From Hyperoplus lanceolatus (lineage: Eukaryota > Chordata > Actinopteri > Uranoscopiformes > Ammodytidae), in assembly GCA_026929865.2 (NCBI GenBank), contig CM049418.1, forward strand, positions 13,001,001 through 13,065,000: a DNA stretch of 64,000 nucleotides. The letters run 5' to 3'. A program made the position numbers and the translations under genes. The notes under the pieces were generated by a model that did no database searches, was not told the DNA's origin, and saw only the letters and a list, made by a program, of their open reading frames with translations. Within the stretch, counting starts at the first letter, position 1. Each line of letters opens with the position of its first letter. Below are positions 1 through 11,982 of the stretch, piece after piece.

Positions 1-24
1 AAAGTGACACAAGTAAAGAACGTA

Positions 25-110
25 CACACACACACACACACAAATGCACGCATACACACACGCACGCACGCACACACGCACGCACACACACACACACCCA
101 CACACACATA
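25..110. repeat. Imperfect (CA)n microsatellite
   Basis: CA dinucleotides with scattered CG and T interruptions run for about 85 bases near the window start. A (GT)n tract lies about 110 bases further on. It is a simple repeat with no other visible feature. Confidence 0.9.
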
Positions 111-220
111 CAAAGTTGGTGACAGTATTTTCCCCGACCATCCCCGAAGGACCAGAGAGCTATTGGCCAAGTAGCGCTGTCTCGACACCTTGTCACAACC
201 CTTGGTCTGAGTGGTCAGAA

Positions 221-250
221 TGATGTGTGTGTGTGTGTGTGTGTGTGTGT
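221..250. repeat. (GT)n microsatellite
   Basis: A short uninterrupted GT run. Together with the CA tract upstream it brackets about 110 bases of ordinary sequence, so the two tracts could pair as an imperfect inverted repeat. That is a composition effect and is not evidence of function. Confidence 0.9.
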
Positions 251-433
251 CAGGTCCTCAGACGTGTTCACATAGCGAGCCATATCGATGTGACACGGCA
301 AAGTGCAAAAGCAGGGGAGGGTCGCTGACAGGATGCTTGGCGGCGGCGAGCGTGTCGTTAAGAAGGTCATTTGCATCAAAAGCTGGTGCTGGATTAAAAT
401 TGGACCTCTTTTTCAATTGGCCCATTAGATAAC

Positions 434-3400
434 TCAGTTACATCACCGTTTTCCGTGGGAAATCTATTTCCCGCTCCACTGATCAAGAGCGAGCAGAAGA
501 GGAGCGAAGAGGAGATGGAGGGAAGAAAAAAAATAAACCAATGTCTTCCCCCTTTCTAGCCACCTTCCAAACTTTTTTTTTCGTCACACATCGCTTGGTA
601 TAACCACAACTGATGGTGATGCTAAGGCTTCATTTCCTGACTTTATATAGCTTGGATGACATACAAATTAACATCTCTGCACCATAAAATAGCAAACCAA
701 CATGAAAAAAAAAGGATTTGAGTAGCCCTGTGTATTTCTCTTTGATGTGGCCGCTTGATCATCTGCAAGCGAGAAGACTGTAATGTTAAAAGAAAAAAGA
801 AAAAAAGATTTTGGGTGACCATTCCTGCTAAATCTTTCCCAAATCAATGACATTACTTGATTTTGCATTTCCACTCAACCTTGATTCAAACCCCGGGTCC
901 ACTATGTGTAATCCATTTTTTTAAGACCCATTCACACTGTGCATCTATCAGGCTAAGCTGAAGGTTATAGAGATGGGGGTTGGATCATTTGTCTACTTTC
1001 ACTGTTTCTTCCAAGTTAAGTCACACTTTGTCGAGGAGCGCTGACCAAGTGCTCCTTGTCTTTTACTATTACTCTGATACGGTGAACGAAAAGGAAGAAT
1101 ATATTTGAATATTCCAGGACGGAGGTGGAGGTGGAGGCGGTGTGTTAATGGTGTTGATGCGCGAGTGTATCCGACAAGTTCCAGGAAGCTGAATAATTAA
1201 TGGCGGACATGAAAGTAAATGGAATAGCTTGTACGTGTGTTCTTTGGGCGAATTGTTTAAGCCCCCCCGCCCCCGTTGGCTTGCTGTTATCCTGAGAGGG
1301 GGGTGAGTGATGTCTAATCAGCAGAATAAGCTTAACTTTTAAACACACAAAATGCCAATATTTTGTTTTGTGTTAGCTCAAACATTAAAACCTGATTGAA
1401 ATATTTCTGCTACATTACGGCTTTAATCTCCTTGTTCCTCTCCTTGAATGACAAGATTATGCATGTTTCCAGTCCCTTACAGTACAACTGATATCATCTC
1501 AGCAGCTTAATACAGTATGTGTATGTACAAAGATAAAATGGTAAAAGTAATTCATTTTTAAAACCTCTCGTGTGCTTTCCCGTGTGCGTTTTTGTGAACT
1601 TTTTTTATTTGACTTTCAAGGACTTTGCTCAGGGACGAGCCACCCCTGAAACACCAGCGTCACAACGGCTCTTTGCTTCAGGGATCTTCAAACTAAATAT
1701 TGTTGTCAGTGTGTGTGCGCACATGTCTCCTTTCATATGTGCGTGAATGCAAAAAGGGAAAGGTAGTCCGTGAAAACCTTGATACCACAAAGTGCACTGA
1801 TGCAAATCCCCAATGCCTGGGCAAAAGGGGTATAGGAAGTGCAAAGTTATGCTCACAAGCTACAGCTTCAACTTTAAGTTAAATATTTCACCATTATATC
1901 CGCTCTACCAGATCTTTTCGACTATGTTTTTTTAAAGTTCTAGAAGTGGAATCTAAATACACGGTGACATGCATTTACAGACATAAATATTAGACTGTAT
2001 GACTAATTCTCTAAAAGCTGGATTTATTTACCACAGCCATCGTCTTTTTCCAACTGCAGTTATATTGTAGAACACAAGGAATAAAATTTTTCAAAATAAT
2101 TGTCATTGGAGACAATAGAACATCACTGAACAATAAGCCTGGGTAATGTAGTTTTTTGTCAAACAGAACTTTGAAACTATACATTATATATATATATTTT
2201 CTGAATGGAGCACATTTCTAGAAAAATAAGGGTTCACTTGCCAGGTAGGTGTTGCCCCAAGAAACATACTTGTGCACAGCAAACCCCAAGGACATAATTG
2301 TTATTGTAGTCCACAGGCCACATTGAAGTACAGCACACTCACACAACAGCACCGGCCACTTAGCAGGGAAAGAACGCCAGGAAATACTAGATAACTTAAT
2401 AACATGTTCCTGAAGTATTTATGATTTTCTTTTGGGCATATGGTGCTCAAAATGCAATCTGGTATTCAGAACTGCCAGGGAGGCTAAATTCTTATATTGA
2501 CTGCCTTACGGACTAGCCCTGTATGGCTTTACCTCCTGTTGGGCATCTGGTTTGGTCTGGCAACAACATACACTAGCTTAGCTTTCTGGAAGCTCAACAT
2601 GGCATGCTGCTGCCTAATAGACTGCTTTTTTTTGTTTAGCAGCCCCCTAGCTAGTATCACTTTGTTCCTACTGCCTTTCAGGCATTGGTTTTAAAATGCA
2701 GCCCGCTAGGCCAATTCTACTTTTTCAGAAGTCCCTGCCAAAGAGACTTGGCAGAATATCTCTATAAAGTGTGTGTGTGGTCAGTATCGGAGTGACTGAT
2801 ACCACACGGATTGCTTCTGAGAAGAACTCCCTCCCTGTGTCAAGTATTGAAGAACAGCTATTTTAGGACAATTGTGCAAACATTAATCAACATGAGAAAC
2901 AGAAGTTTTTGTAGGTTATTCCAAGAGGTGCCAGATTCATCTGAAAGCAGATGGAGGTGGGTGGGATAGTGAAAGACACACAACTCAGTTGCATTGCCTC
3001 ACACTCCTTTATTGGAAGATATGATTTGAGAATGCAAAACAAGCTATGTTAGAACACCCAGTAGTAAACAGTCAGTCCCTTGATTTAAGGGGTTTTAGGG
3101 TAGCAGTCCAGCCAATGGTGCTTCCCAATCAAATTTGGCTAATTGCAGAAAGTGTGGACCAAATGGTGGCCTGTAGACTACAATGTGCTAGCCTATAACA
3201 TATCAAGTACAGCTGCAGCAGCCAAAATCTGAAAGGGCTGAGGGTGCGCTAGAGTTTTCTACTAAAAACCAAACTTTCAATAATACATTGAGTCAACACA
3301 TGTCAGATGGGTTCAAAAGGGTGTTCTCGCTGTCAAATGTCCACATCCAATCTCATACATATGGCTGCTGTGGACTGGGAAGACTTGAAAGAAGACAGAT

Positions 3401-4572
3401 CAGAATGGGAAGAGCTGCAGTCTGGCTTGTCAAGGGTTGGACGTCAGCCATCCGTTCAAATTTGCCAGACAGTCCGAACATCTTTGAAAGCGTGGCAGCA
3501 GCATCAAATACTCCACCACACCTCGACCGCAATTTTCTCAGTCCACCAGAGCCCCGGTACACAAAATGGGGATGAGGAACTTTTTGGTTGATTTTTTTCA
3601 GAATTTACAAAGATGGACATCCAACTGAAAAAAGTTTTCTTGACTTAGTAATTTTTGTTGCACTCTGAAGCATTGTACAGTCGTATGGAATACTTCCTAT
3701 ATTTATTCAAGTTGCGAAAATATGAATCAAAGTTTAACATTCAAAAGAAACTTCTTATAGACTCCTCAATCTTAAAAGGGGAATTTTAAGAGAGACTCGG
3801 GCCAATTCTCAGAAGACTCCCCCCCCCCCCCCTTCACTCGGTGGATTCCATCAGAAGAGGGGTAACCTGAAGTGATTTAAATGAACCCAGGTTACATGAT
3901 TTACACAATGCACTGAATATCCAGTGGGATTAATGTGGAGCTCTTCAGAAGGATGTGTTGGAGTGTGTGTGTGTCTGTGTGTGTGTGTGTGTCTCAGTAT
4001 GTGTCAGTGTGAAAGAGTCTTGAGCTCTCGGCAGCCGAATGTGTGCAGAGCGGTCCCTCTGCACAATTATCTCCAGACATCTGGGACCTATAAGCACCAC
4101 AAGCGAGCTCCGGCTCTGTGTGTCTTGTTCTTTATCCCTCACTGTCTCTTTGTCATTGTCCCTCTCTCTCTCTTAAGGCTATTTATTTCTTCCCCTTCTT
4201 CCTCCTTTGTCTATTGCTTTAACTTCTTATTCTTGTCTTGAATACGCACGCAGTCTCGCTTCTGATTTTCTTTGTCTCCACTCTCCCCACTGTTTTCTGC
4301 ACATACATACACAATCTCTGTTATTATTCTCTCCTAGCCGTTAGCCATCTTGCTTGTCACATCTTCTTCCAATGCTCCTTTCACTTGTCACTCCTTTTGA
4401 CTTCTGTCAAAACATCCCCCTCCCTCCAAGGCACAAACAACAGCAGTGCCTATATTTGCCATTCAAATTTTTTTTTTCACAAGTTTGTTGCCTGGTGCAT
4501 GCATGAGTTGCACCTTTCTAGCTTAAATAACCATGCAAATGACTTACAGCAGAGGTAATATTTTACATTAGT
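434..4572. other. Unannotated AT-rich DNA
   Basis: No gene is supported here. Reading frames are short and lack codon structure. Visible features are a purine-rich tract near 484-540, a short GGTGGA-type repeat near 1121-1139, a TATATA run near 2186-2200, a run of C near 3820-3833, an imperfect GT tract near 3963-3992 and a pyrimidine-rich stretch near 4140-4230. A small hairpin sits near 2780-2815 (GTGTGG with CCACAC, and TCAGT with ACTGA, around a short loop). It is too short and bulged to call an RNA gene. Confidence 0.6.
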
Positions 4573-4726
4573 CACTGGAAGAAGTATTCAAATCCTTTAG
4601 TGGGTTGCTCTCATAACAGGGTTTGGGCCCTGACAGCTGTTCAGAAACTGGAACCACACACAATACAAGTACCTTGAAATCTTTACTCATGTAGTGCACT
4701 TGAGTGATTGCTGTTTTCCACCATTG
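4573..4726. mobile_element. Short degenerate TIR repeat
   Basis: The left end reads CACTGGAAGAAGTATTCA. The right end reads TTCCACCATTG, whose reverse complement is CAATGGTGGAA, so the two ends are imperfect inverted repeats. Sequences of the kind CAGTGGTGGAAGAAGTATTC are recalled as common dispersed repeats in teleost genomes. The copy is small and diverged, and no target duplication could be recognised, so class and exact edges are uncertain. Confidence 0.35.
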
Positions 4727-7205
4727 CTTTACATGTCTCCTGTTCACTCAAAAGTGCCTGCCAACAGCTATGGGGCTGCTTCATCCACACATCACATCTT
4801 TTGTATTTAATGTGTATATTAGAACAGCCAGCTCGCTGTGCCCACTGGGAAGTTCAAAGACTTCCAAAAGCTGGAAGAAACTTGTTATTACAAAAAATAA
4901 AATAAAAACTTTGAAGTCTAAGCCATGACCAAGATTTATCATTCCCCGGTGCGGCCCACAATCCTCCAAAATACCAAAAAAAAAAAAAAGCTGACAACTT
5001 TTATTTTCCCTGTCATGTTCTCTATATTTAATTAACTGCTCAAAATCTGCTATCTGTAAATTCCAATCTCGCAAGGGGTTCTAAATTGTGTTTCAGTGGC
5101 TTCTCTCTACAATGCCAATGTGGAATCTAGTTCTGGTGGATTATAAATATTTTATGAATGCATTTTCTCTTTTTATTTTCGGGAGCATAAAAACAGGGCA
5201 AGGGGCATTTTTTTTCTTTCTCCCTGCATATGTGGGTAGTGGGTTTTGAGCTGCTATGTGCTCACACTGAGACCATGAGATTCGTTTGAGCAAACCCAGG
5301 ATTTACGGGTAGAATATAAAATGTGTCCTCACTCTGACTGCTGGGTTTGTGTCTCTTTTGTCTTATGTTAACTTTGTTAGATTTTTTTAGTATTTAAAGT
5401 GAGGAAATGTGATAGTATTATTTTCTGAACCAGCGACGGTTAGTTTGTAACTGAATTTCAATTGGTAATTTCTAAAATTAAAAAGCATTAGCATCACTGT
5501 GACTGTCACAAGACTCCTCATATTACAAATGCAAACATTGTTCGACATTAGTAAACACACTGCTTGTGTTTTGCAATTGGTACAAAAAAATCCACAGTAA
5601 TTGCCTTTCTGTGACTGTATTAAATAATTTGAGTCTGGGAAAAAAGCCAGGCCAAGGAAAACATTTTGTTTTGCATAGGAAGCAAATCGCACTGATTGTG
5701 TTCAAACAACCTTATAGCCTTGGGCGAAAAAAAGTTTACCTGGAAGAACCTGCTCCGAATGCTTTACGTAATTGTGTTAGCGCCACTATTATCAGGCAGT
5801 CATGCAACAAACAATATAATACGATGAAGGCAGGCATGCAGTGGTGCAGAATCCAAATGGTCTTTTGTTTTGTAAAGCCTGAAAATGGAAGAGAGATTTG
5901 GCTGCCTAGCGAGTGTGTACCCTCAGCTGAGGCAAAAGGGATACATAATTCCTCCGTAGCAGGAGGCTACACGCGCCTTCCTTGTGATGATTATTGGAGC
6001 CAGAGGAGTAAACTGGGGCCCTCCAAAGTTTACCATGGCCCAGATAGCTCAGGTAGGCTGTCACTGCTATCTAAATACCAGAGTTGCTATGAGGTAAGTG
6101 TTTTTGTCCAGAGGATAAACAGGGGGGAAATTAAGGGGAAGGAAGGTGGGTGGCTACATGTGGTTAGGACAATCTTTCCTCTTCAGTATAGTTGGGGGGT
6201 AGGATTAGATTTATATGTTTGTAAATGCAGATGGTAATATTCCTATTTTTTTGAAGCCACAGATGCTGCAAGTTTAAACACAATATGTTTGGTTCCCTGT
6301 GTTTATATTAGGTATAATCAAAGCACTGGAGGGGGCAACATGCTTAACCTTCGAGTCCATGATTTAAGTAGGCTTTTGCATTTCTTAGTCTGTTGATCAC
6401 ATCCCTTCTTAAACTGACCCCTTTCCATTCCCCATCTTCCAGCCTGTTTTGCAGCAGAAACACATCTTCCCATTATGTCCCATGGCTTGCCCATGTGTCT
6501 ATGCATTTTCTTTCTCTAAATGTTTATGTGTATAGCTCGACTCGCAGTGTAACATATTGAGGCGCAGGCTGCCTTTCAAGATGACAAACAAAGTCATAAC
6601 ACCAGTGACAGTGAGAAAGAGACTCCCTTCATTTCTCATTGAAACATAAAAGGCCACCCACACCATGTTCTCTCTCTCTCTTTGAGTGCAAAGCTGCTGT
6701 TTCAACCTCCCTTCAATATTATTGACCCAGCCGGTCCCTGAAGGCCTCGCTGGATATGGGACGAGGCTTTTCATTTATTTCTACAGTCCTTGGACTAGTT
6801 GTCCCTGTCATCTGCAGCTTGAGGTGGGACGCTTGACCCTGTTTAAGGAAGTCTGACAAGGCTCTCAGGCAGTACCATACGTCCCCCAATTGCAGGGCCC
6901 TCTTGTCAAAAAAAGCACCTTGCAGCGACACTAATCCACACTAATAATCCGGCCAGGGTTCCGCCCATTTACTCAAAGTGATCTTGGGCAATTTTGAGAG
7001 CCTACTGATTGTTTTATGAAAAAGGAATGTTTAAAATTTCAGGCCCGGTTGATTGGCGATACTCATGGTTACTGAGGTGACAGCAAGTTTAAAGCGCTTT
7101 TTAAAATACTGAAATCGCTCAGTGAGTGGCTGATTGGTAAGAACTACGACAGAAAGGGCAATTAGTGTGTTGTTAACATAGCAGCCGAATAAACTGCCGA
7201 ATAAA
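4727..7205. other. Unannotated DNA with one long open frame
   Basis: No recognisable gene. A 223-codon open frame on the plus strand (5566-6237) contains no motif I know, and its composition is not convincingly protein-like. A 70-codon minus-strand frame (6719-6931) has a more protein-like composition but cannot be named. The 5940-6100 part reads like unique, possibly constrained non-coding DNA rather than a repeat; this is only an impression. Confidence 0.45.
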
Positions 7206-7387
7206 CTTTTTTTTTATGTTTTTTTTGGCATTTTTATGCTTTATTGATAGTGTAGAGACAGAGATGAAATGGGGCAGAGAGGGGAGTGACATGCAGAGAA
7301 CGACCGCGGGCTGGAATTGAACTCCGGTCCGCTGCTGGCCGAGGCCCACGGGGGGGACGCCCTACCAACTGAGCTAAGGGCGCCCCC
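7206..7387 (-). mobile_element. tRNA-derived SINE, copy 1
   Basis: Read on the minus strand, the element starts with a tRNA-like head. It contains a box A-like TTAGCTCAGTTGGTAGGG and, about 40 bases later, a box B-like GAGTTCAATTCC, the spacing expected of an internal RNA polymerase III promoter. A short body follows (CTGCATGTCACTCCCC, TCTCTACACTATCAATAAAG) and then an A-rich tail, seen as T runs on the plus strand. A near-identical copy lies at 35012-35184. It encodes no protein; such elements move using LINE machinery. Box B departs from consensus in this copy (CAATTCC instead of CGATTCC). Confidence 0.8.
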
Positions 7388-9249
7388 TAAGATGTTTTAA
7401 TGAAAAAAGTATATCCAAATGATCTGATTTCACATTGTACACAGCACCACAGGAACAAATAAATAGGGTTTCCTGCGTGGCTGCTTCACAATAAAAGTGC
7501 AGCGGCAGTGGGAGATGTTCAGTTTGCATGAGCAGTAGTGCAGTGAGACAGCAGTTTTACAATGTAAAGACACTTAATGGTCATTAGTCAGGGTGTTCAG
7601 TGAATAAAAACTACAGTGTATTACAAAGACATGGTTGACCACCCCACTACTACCAATAAAAACTACTATAAGATAATGAGAGTGTTAAAATGAATTGAAT
7701 GGTTACTGCAGAGGAAATGCTGACCACAAATGTTGTAAAAAAAATTTATGAAAATCTTTAGTGCAACTTTAATAAAAATGTATGATATGACATTTCATAC
7801 ATCAAACGTATCTTTACTGTTCTGACAGTTTATCTTTGCACACATTCAATTTGACTCATATAATCACAGGCCCACTGCTATATTATGTTCTATAAACATG
7901 AGGCCAGTGTAATGCAAGGGATGAGTAACTCCGACGTACAGTGTTTCGTGCTGCAAATGAAACTGTTGGCACGTGCTCAATGGTCAACACTTTGCTTATC
8001 AATATTTAAACAAGTGTTTCTCGGCTGCACTCACACACCCTTTTTGGATTTCTCCACATACTTGTCGGTCACATATGTGCAACTCAAAACCATTCATCAG
8101 CTGAAGGCGACCATGGTGCTAAAATTCTGGTGTGCTCATGCCTTTGGCTCTTGACAAAAGGTGATTGCTTTTTGACTTGAAAGCACATAGTTGAGGATGA
8201 CCACAGGGACTGGGCCCAGGTATCTCATTGCTGAAACAGGAGAGTGAAGCTGTCATGCGGTGACATATGAAGCTAATAACCTTTGGCCTTTGCAATGCAT
8301 TAGAGTGGGTGGGGAGGGGGTAAAGCTGCTTTTCAAACAGCTTTTGAATGGCTGTTCAAAAAGACAGGGGAAATGTGTTTGAACCTTGAGGAGACTCAGA
8401 GGTTCCATCTTGACCGAATATTTTTTATTTCATTCCCCCCATCCATGTTTATTATGTGTGCTTCTTACTTTTCTTCATATAATCTTGCAGGGCAGGCCAT
8501 GATTCCAAAGCATTAAGAAGACAATTGTTGTGCAAAATACTCTCATATATAATCCTATGACCCACTTTTGGTCTTTGCAAGGAAAAACCTAATTGAATTC
8601 CCTTTCATGGCTTTATCTCACAGGCTCTCCCTCCTCAATAATACATTCTCATCGTTTCATGTAAATGTGAACTCCTGTGAGCTTTTTCTTTTCTTTTTTT
8701 TAAGAGTCATTTACAGCCACTCAGCATACAGATGACTTCGCCTGGTGAGTGCAGCAAAAGCACAAAGCACACCTAACCTCACTTTTTACCTTAACCCATG
8801 TAAATGCAGGCTTTGTTTTAATGCAGGGGATTGTTTGCAGAGATCATTTCCCAGGCCTCTGTAATAAATAATAAAGTGATGATAATGCAGGTATTGTGTG
8901 TGTGTGATTTAGGCATACGGATTGTATACACCCACACCGTGTGAACTGTGGTATTTTTGATGTGACACGTATGAGTTAGCCTATATTATTGATTAATTTA
9001 GACCTTATACAGTCTATGGTTTAGACAAAAGACATGGGTCCTGTATAAAAAAAAACAATCAAACATGTGTGTTACCTACTGAACAAAATGGGTCAAAAAT
9101 AACTATAAATTAATAAAGTTATAAACAGTTCAATGTGTTGACTTAAATTCAAACGCAATGGCTGTTTATGTGGTTAGACACTTCAATTGTGATTATTTAG
9201 TAACATTGTTTCTACCAAAAACAACCGGAAGTTTTTACAGTGCTATGTT
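7388..9249. other. Unannotated AT-rich DNA
   Basis: No coding region, RNA gene or repeat family is recognised. There is a short GT run near 8896-8906 and long AT-rich passages. Open frames are short and scattered. Confidence 0.55.
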
Positions 9250-10400
9250 TTATTTTGTTTTGAAGTGCAGTTGACGAGCGGAAAAAAACAACACGGCGAC
9301 ACACGGGGCGACACACAACGAGAGTGATGAAACAATAAATTAAAAAAAATCCGATAGGAGCCGCGCGACCAACGGAAGAGCCCGTTTCCTCCTAATTAGT
9401 TGCATCACCTGCCAATGTCTCAGTAAGCTAGTTAGCAAGTTAGCTTCTCCATTCTGTTGTGTATGTTTTGTATTGTTTTGTTTATTTCCACATAAAAAGA
9501 CGTATTTGGCAAGTAAGTGTGGTTTGTGAATATCAAATGTCTTAGGATAAATCTAATTAATGACCACAGTTAAACTGTCATAGTAATTTACTCCTTGTCA
9601 AACTATTTTTGACCCGGACATTATGAACTTCTAAATGTATCTAACTGTCACTGTTTAGTCACTTCGTTTGACAAAACTGTTTGTCTTACTAATTGTTCTT
9701 ACTAATTTCAGAAAATTACGAAGCCTAGTTTGTTACAGAAGAAATACAATACAGAGTTGCTTTCACAGAAAAAAAGTAAGTTTTGGATGTTTTTGTAACA
9801 CGTTTTAATGCTTAGGCTACTCAAATATTGAATGTCAGTTATAAATAGTCATGTTAGGTTTAATTTGTTTAATGTGTCAATGTCCAAGCATATTTTGTGA
9901 CGAGAAACGGATGACGTTATTTAAGAATTATTTGGAAGTTGAACTACAGACTAACATATAGTGGAGTTGAGCATTGAGTCAGTGCATAAGGCTACTTTGA
10001 TTTCATCATCTGGTATGATGTTGTAGCCTATAGAATAAGAGAAAAAAATGAATGCAATGCAATATAAAGTATACTACAACCCTGTTTGTAAATTCAGATG
10101 GGGATGTTTATTGAGTGAGAAGATCCAACCAAGAAGGTGCCACGTTTCAAGAAAAAAAAAGTAAGGTTTGTAGGTGTAATATTTAATGTGTATCTTTTTT
10201 AATTGCTTACTCACATATTGATTGTCGGTAATAATCAGAGTAATTCCAATTTTAGGTTTCATAAGTGTAATGTATCAATATTATGTCTTAAGGCAGAAGA
10301 TGCCACGTTTCTGTGGTGATCCTCCGCTTGGTATAAACGAAACCCGGGGTCTACACTTTCTCTGGAACAGCGGATGCAATATTCTGAAGTCTTCTCTCTG
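9250..10400 (+). other. Exon-like tandem cassette, possible non-coding RNA
   Basis: Several segments are bounded by good splice-site consensus on the plus strand. A CpG-containing segment ends at a donor-like AA|GTAAGT at 9512/9513. Segment 9712-9775 lies between TTTCAG and GTAAGT. Segment 10098-10160 lies between ATTCAG and GTAAGG. Segment 10297-10400 lies between GGCAG and GTAGG. The second and third segments are 64 and 63 bases long and both end in an A run before GTAAG. The flanking intron-like sequences also resemble each other, suggesting an old tandem duplication of an exon-intron unit. No open frame crosses the junctions. This is inference from motifs only and could be chance in an old repeat. 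Confidence 0.25.
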
Positions 10401-10546
10401 GTAGGAAAACGTACCAGTCATTTAGATATGTACCAACTTGAACACACACACACACACATTGAGAACTGCATTTAATCTGAATTCATGACAAAGTTGACTG
10501 TCTTGGTTGAACCTCTTTTCCTTTATGTTGATCACACACTGTTTTG

Positions 10547-11118
10547 GGACTGTTATTTGAAAGTGTAGAGACATCCCACATCAGGACAATTGATACAACT
10601 ATGTTCAATTTTCTTTAGTTTGAATGAACCACCCTGCGTTCCAAACCACATACTCTTTCTTTTTACTACACTACATACTAAAGTACAGAAGAGTTTTAGG
10701 GCCACGGGAGAGAACAACATTTTTTCGATTTTTTTCATTATGTTGCGAAATGTCAAGAATAAAGACGAATACTCCAAAATGATATTGGAGTAAGTGGGGC
10801 ATTTATGTATTTTCAGCATACAATTGACGTGCATGTATTGGGACATCCTAAATCTTTTTCTGGCATACTAAATAATAGGGAAGTATGGGTATTGGAACGC
10901 AGGGCCAGTTTTTTTAATTTTTCATATGCATGTGAACGTGATGCAGGTTGCATGTTTTTGCTAGCTGATTTGGACTGTTATTTCAAACTGTAAAGAGATC
11001 CCACATTAGGATTTAATTTTAATTTAACATTTAATTTTTTGTGAACGACCCACTATTTTATTTTTCATATTTATGTGAACTTGAAGCAGGTTCCATAATG
11101 TTGCTATGCATGGGCAAA
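10547..11118. repeat. Tandem duplication interrupted by a TIR element
   Basis: Two diverged copies of a ~150 bp unit lie head to tail. Shared landmarks are GGACTGTTATTT, then CCCACAT-AGGA, then GAACGA/GAATGA with CCA, then TTTTTCATAT, then GCAGGTT. The first copy (from about 10547) carries a 273 bp insertion at 10632-10904. The second copy (from about 10974) lacks it, so it preserves the empty target site. Confidence 0.65.
10632..10904. mobile_element. Short non-autonomous TIR element (MITE-like)
   Basis: The ends are CCCTGCGTTCCAA and TTGGAACGCAGGG, a perfect 13 bp terminal inverted repeat, with CATACT/AGTATG further in. The direct trinucleotide CCA flanks both sides. The adjacent tandem copy has a single CCA at the matching place, which supports a 3 bp target duplication. 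No transposase is encoded. A related element lies at 11983-12391. The superfamily is not decided; 3 bp duplications are known for PIF/Harbinger and CACTA elements. Confidence 0.7.
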
Positions 11119-11770
11119 CTCATTATGAAGTTGAAACTGAATTCACCAGTGCTGCAGTGTTGTTTTTGAATTGAAAACCTTGCTCCTTACGACCCTAGAG
11201 TAACGTGCACCTACTTACAAAGGACTACTATGTAAGTAGGTGCACGTCAGGAGTGAGTCGGACTGTGCTGAAAGTGACCAGGATTTCACTGTATTTATTT
11301 CAGTCAGTATTTCAAAAAAACAAGATGTTGAGCTTGGCCTATAGTGAGTTGATTTCCTCATCACGAGAAGACACATTGAACAACATGAACCAATCTGCAA
11401 ATACAAGGCAGGCATGTTGCAATTTGGGGGGAAGTGCACAAGAAAAAATAAAGTGGTATCAAGTGTTTTCTCTTTTAACCATAACAACCTCCGGGATGGA
11501 CAGATGGAAAACAGACAACTGGCAGTATATTGGACTTCCCTTGTTGTGTAAACCTCTTCCAGTTGAAGCTGTTTGTTCTTTTTTAGGAAGACAGATATGC
11601 AGTTAAGCTGTTGTCGGTCTGTTTAAGCTGTGATGCAAAAACCTGTGTTATTTGCTCCTAATTGCTTTTTTTAAATAACACATTTTAGATTGTTGTGAAC
11701 CCTTTTTTGATAAGTTTAGTTACTTTATTAGTCAATGGTTACATAGAAATGTGTCTTTCCGCATATCCCC
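11119..11770. other. Unannotated DNA with a perfect hairpin
   Basis: Apart from a perfect inverted repeat at 11203-11247 (listed separately), nothing is recognised. A 133-codon frame (11205-11606) starts inside the hairpin and has no recognisable motif. Confidence 0.5.
11203..11247. repeat. Perfect 17 bp inverted repeat with 11 nt loop
   Basis: The arm ACGTGCACCTACTTACA at 11203-11219 is matched exactly by TGTAAGTAGGTGCACGT at 11231-11247, with an 11-base spacer. Such a perfect short hairpin in otherwise diverged DNA suggests a recent event or an end-to-end remnant of a TIR element. It is too short for a typical microRNA precursor. Confidence 0.85.
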
Positions 11771-11774
11771 TCTC

Positions 11775-11950
11775 AAGTTACCACACTTCGGAGGGGGTCA
11801 GAGTGCAGGGTCAGCCGTAGTACAGCGCCCTTGGAGCAGTTTGGGCCTTGCTCAAGGACACAATGGTAGATATGGTGGGCACCGTAGACATAATACCAGC
11901 CACTACTACTTTAACAAATAACACCCAGTGCTGGGGATCGAAATATAGCT
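11775..11950. repeat. Degenerate dispersed repeat (teleost type)
   Basis: The passage containing GTCAGAGTGCAGGGTCAGCC, TACAGCGCCC, GGAGCAG, GCCTTGCTCAAGG and CAGTGCTGGGGATCGAA resembles a repeat often seen in fish genomic sequence. It carries a tRNA-like GGGGATCGAA near its right side, so a SINE origin is possible. It is diverged, its edges are guessed, and the family was not verified. Confidence 0.35.
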
Positions 11951-11982
11951 ATAAAGCTGTTCAAACAGTAACCTAACACTAA

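Noticed and set aside
2780-2815. MicroRNA-like hairpin
   Set aside because: Only about 11 pairs with a bulge, too short for a precursor, and no known microRNA seed recognised.
5566-6237. A host gene based on the 223-codon frame
   Set aside because: No domain, no clear start context, no splice partners and weak protein-like composition. Kept only as a low-interest observation.
7300-7387. Possible tRNA gene on the minus strand (also at 35100-35184 and 60150-60238)
   Set aside because: Box A and box B are present, but the tRNA fold is degenerate, a SINE body and A-rich or ATT tail follow, and copies recur. They are SINE heads.
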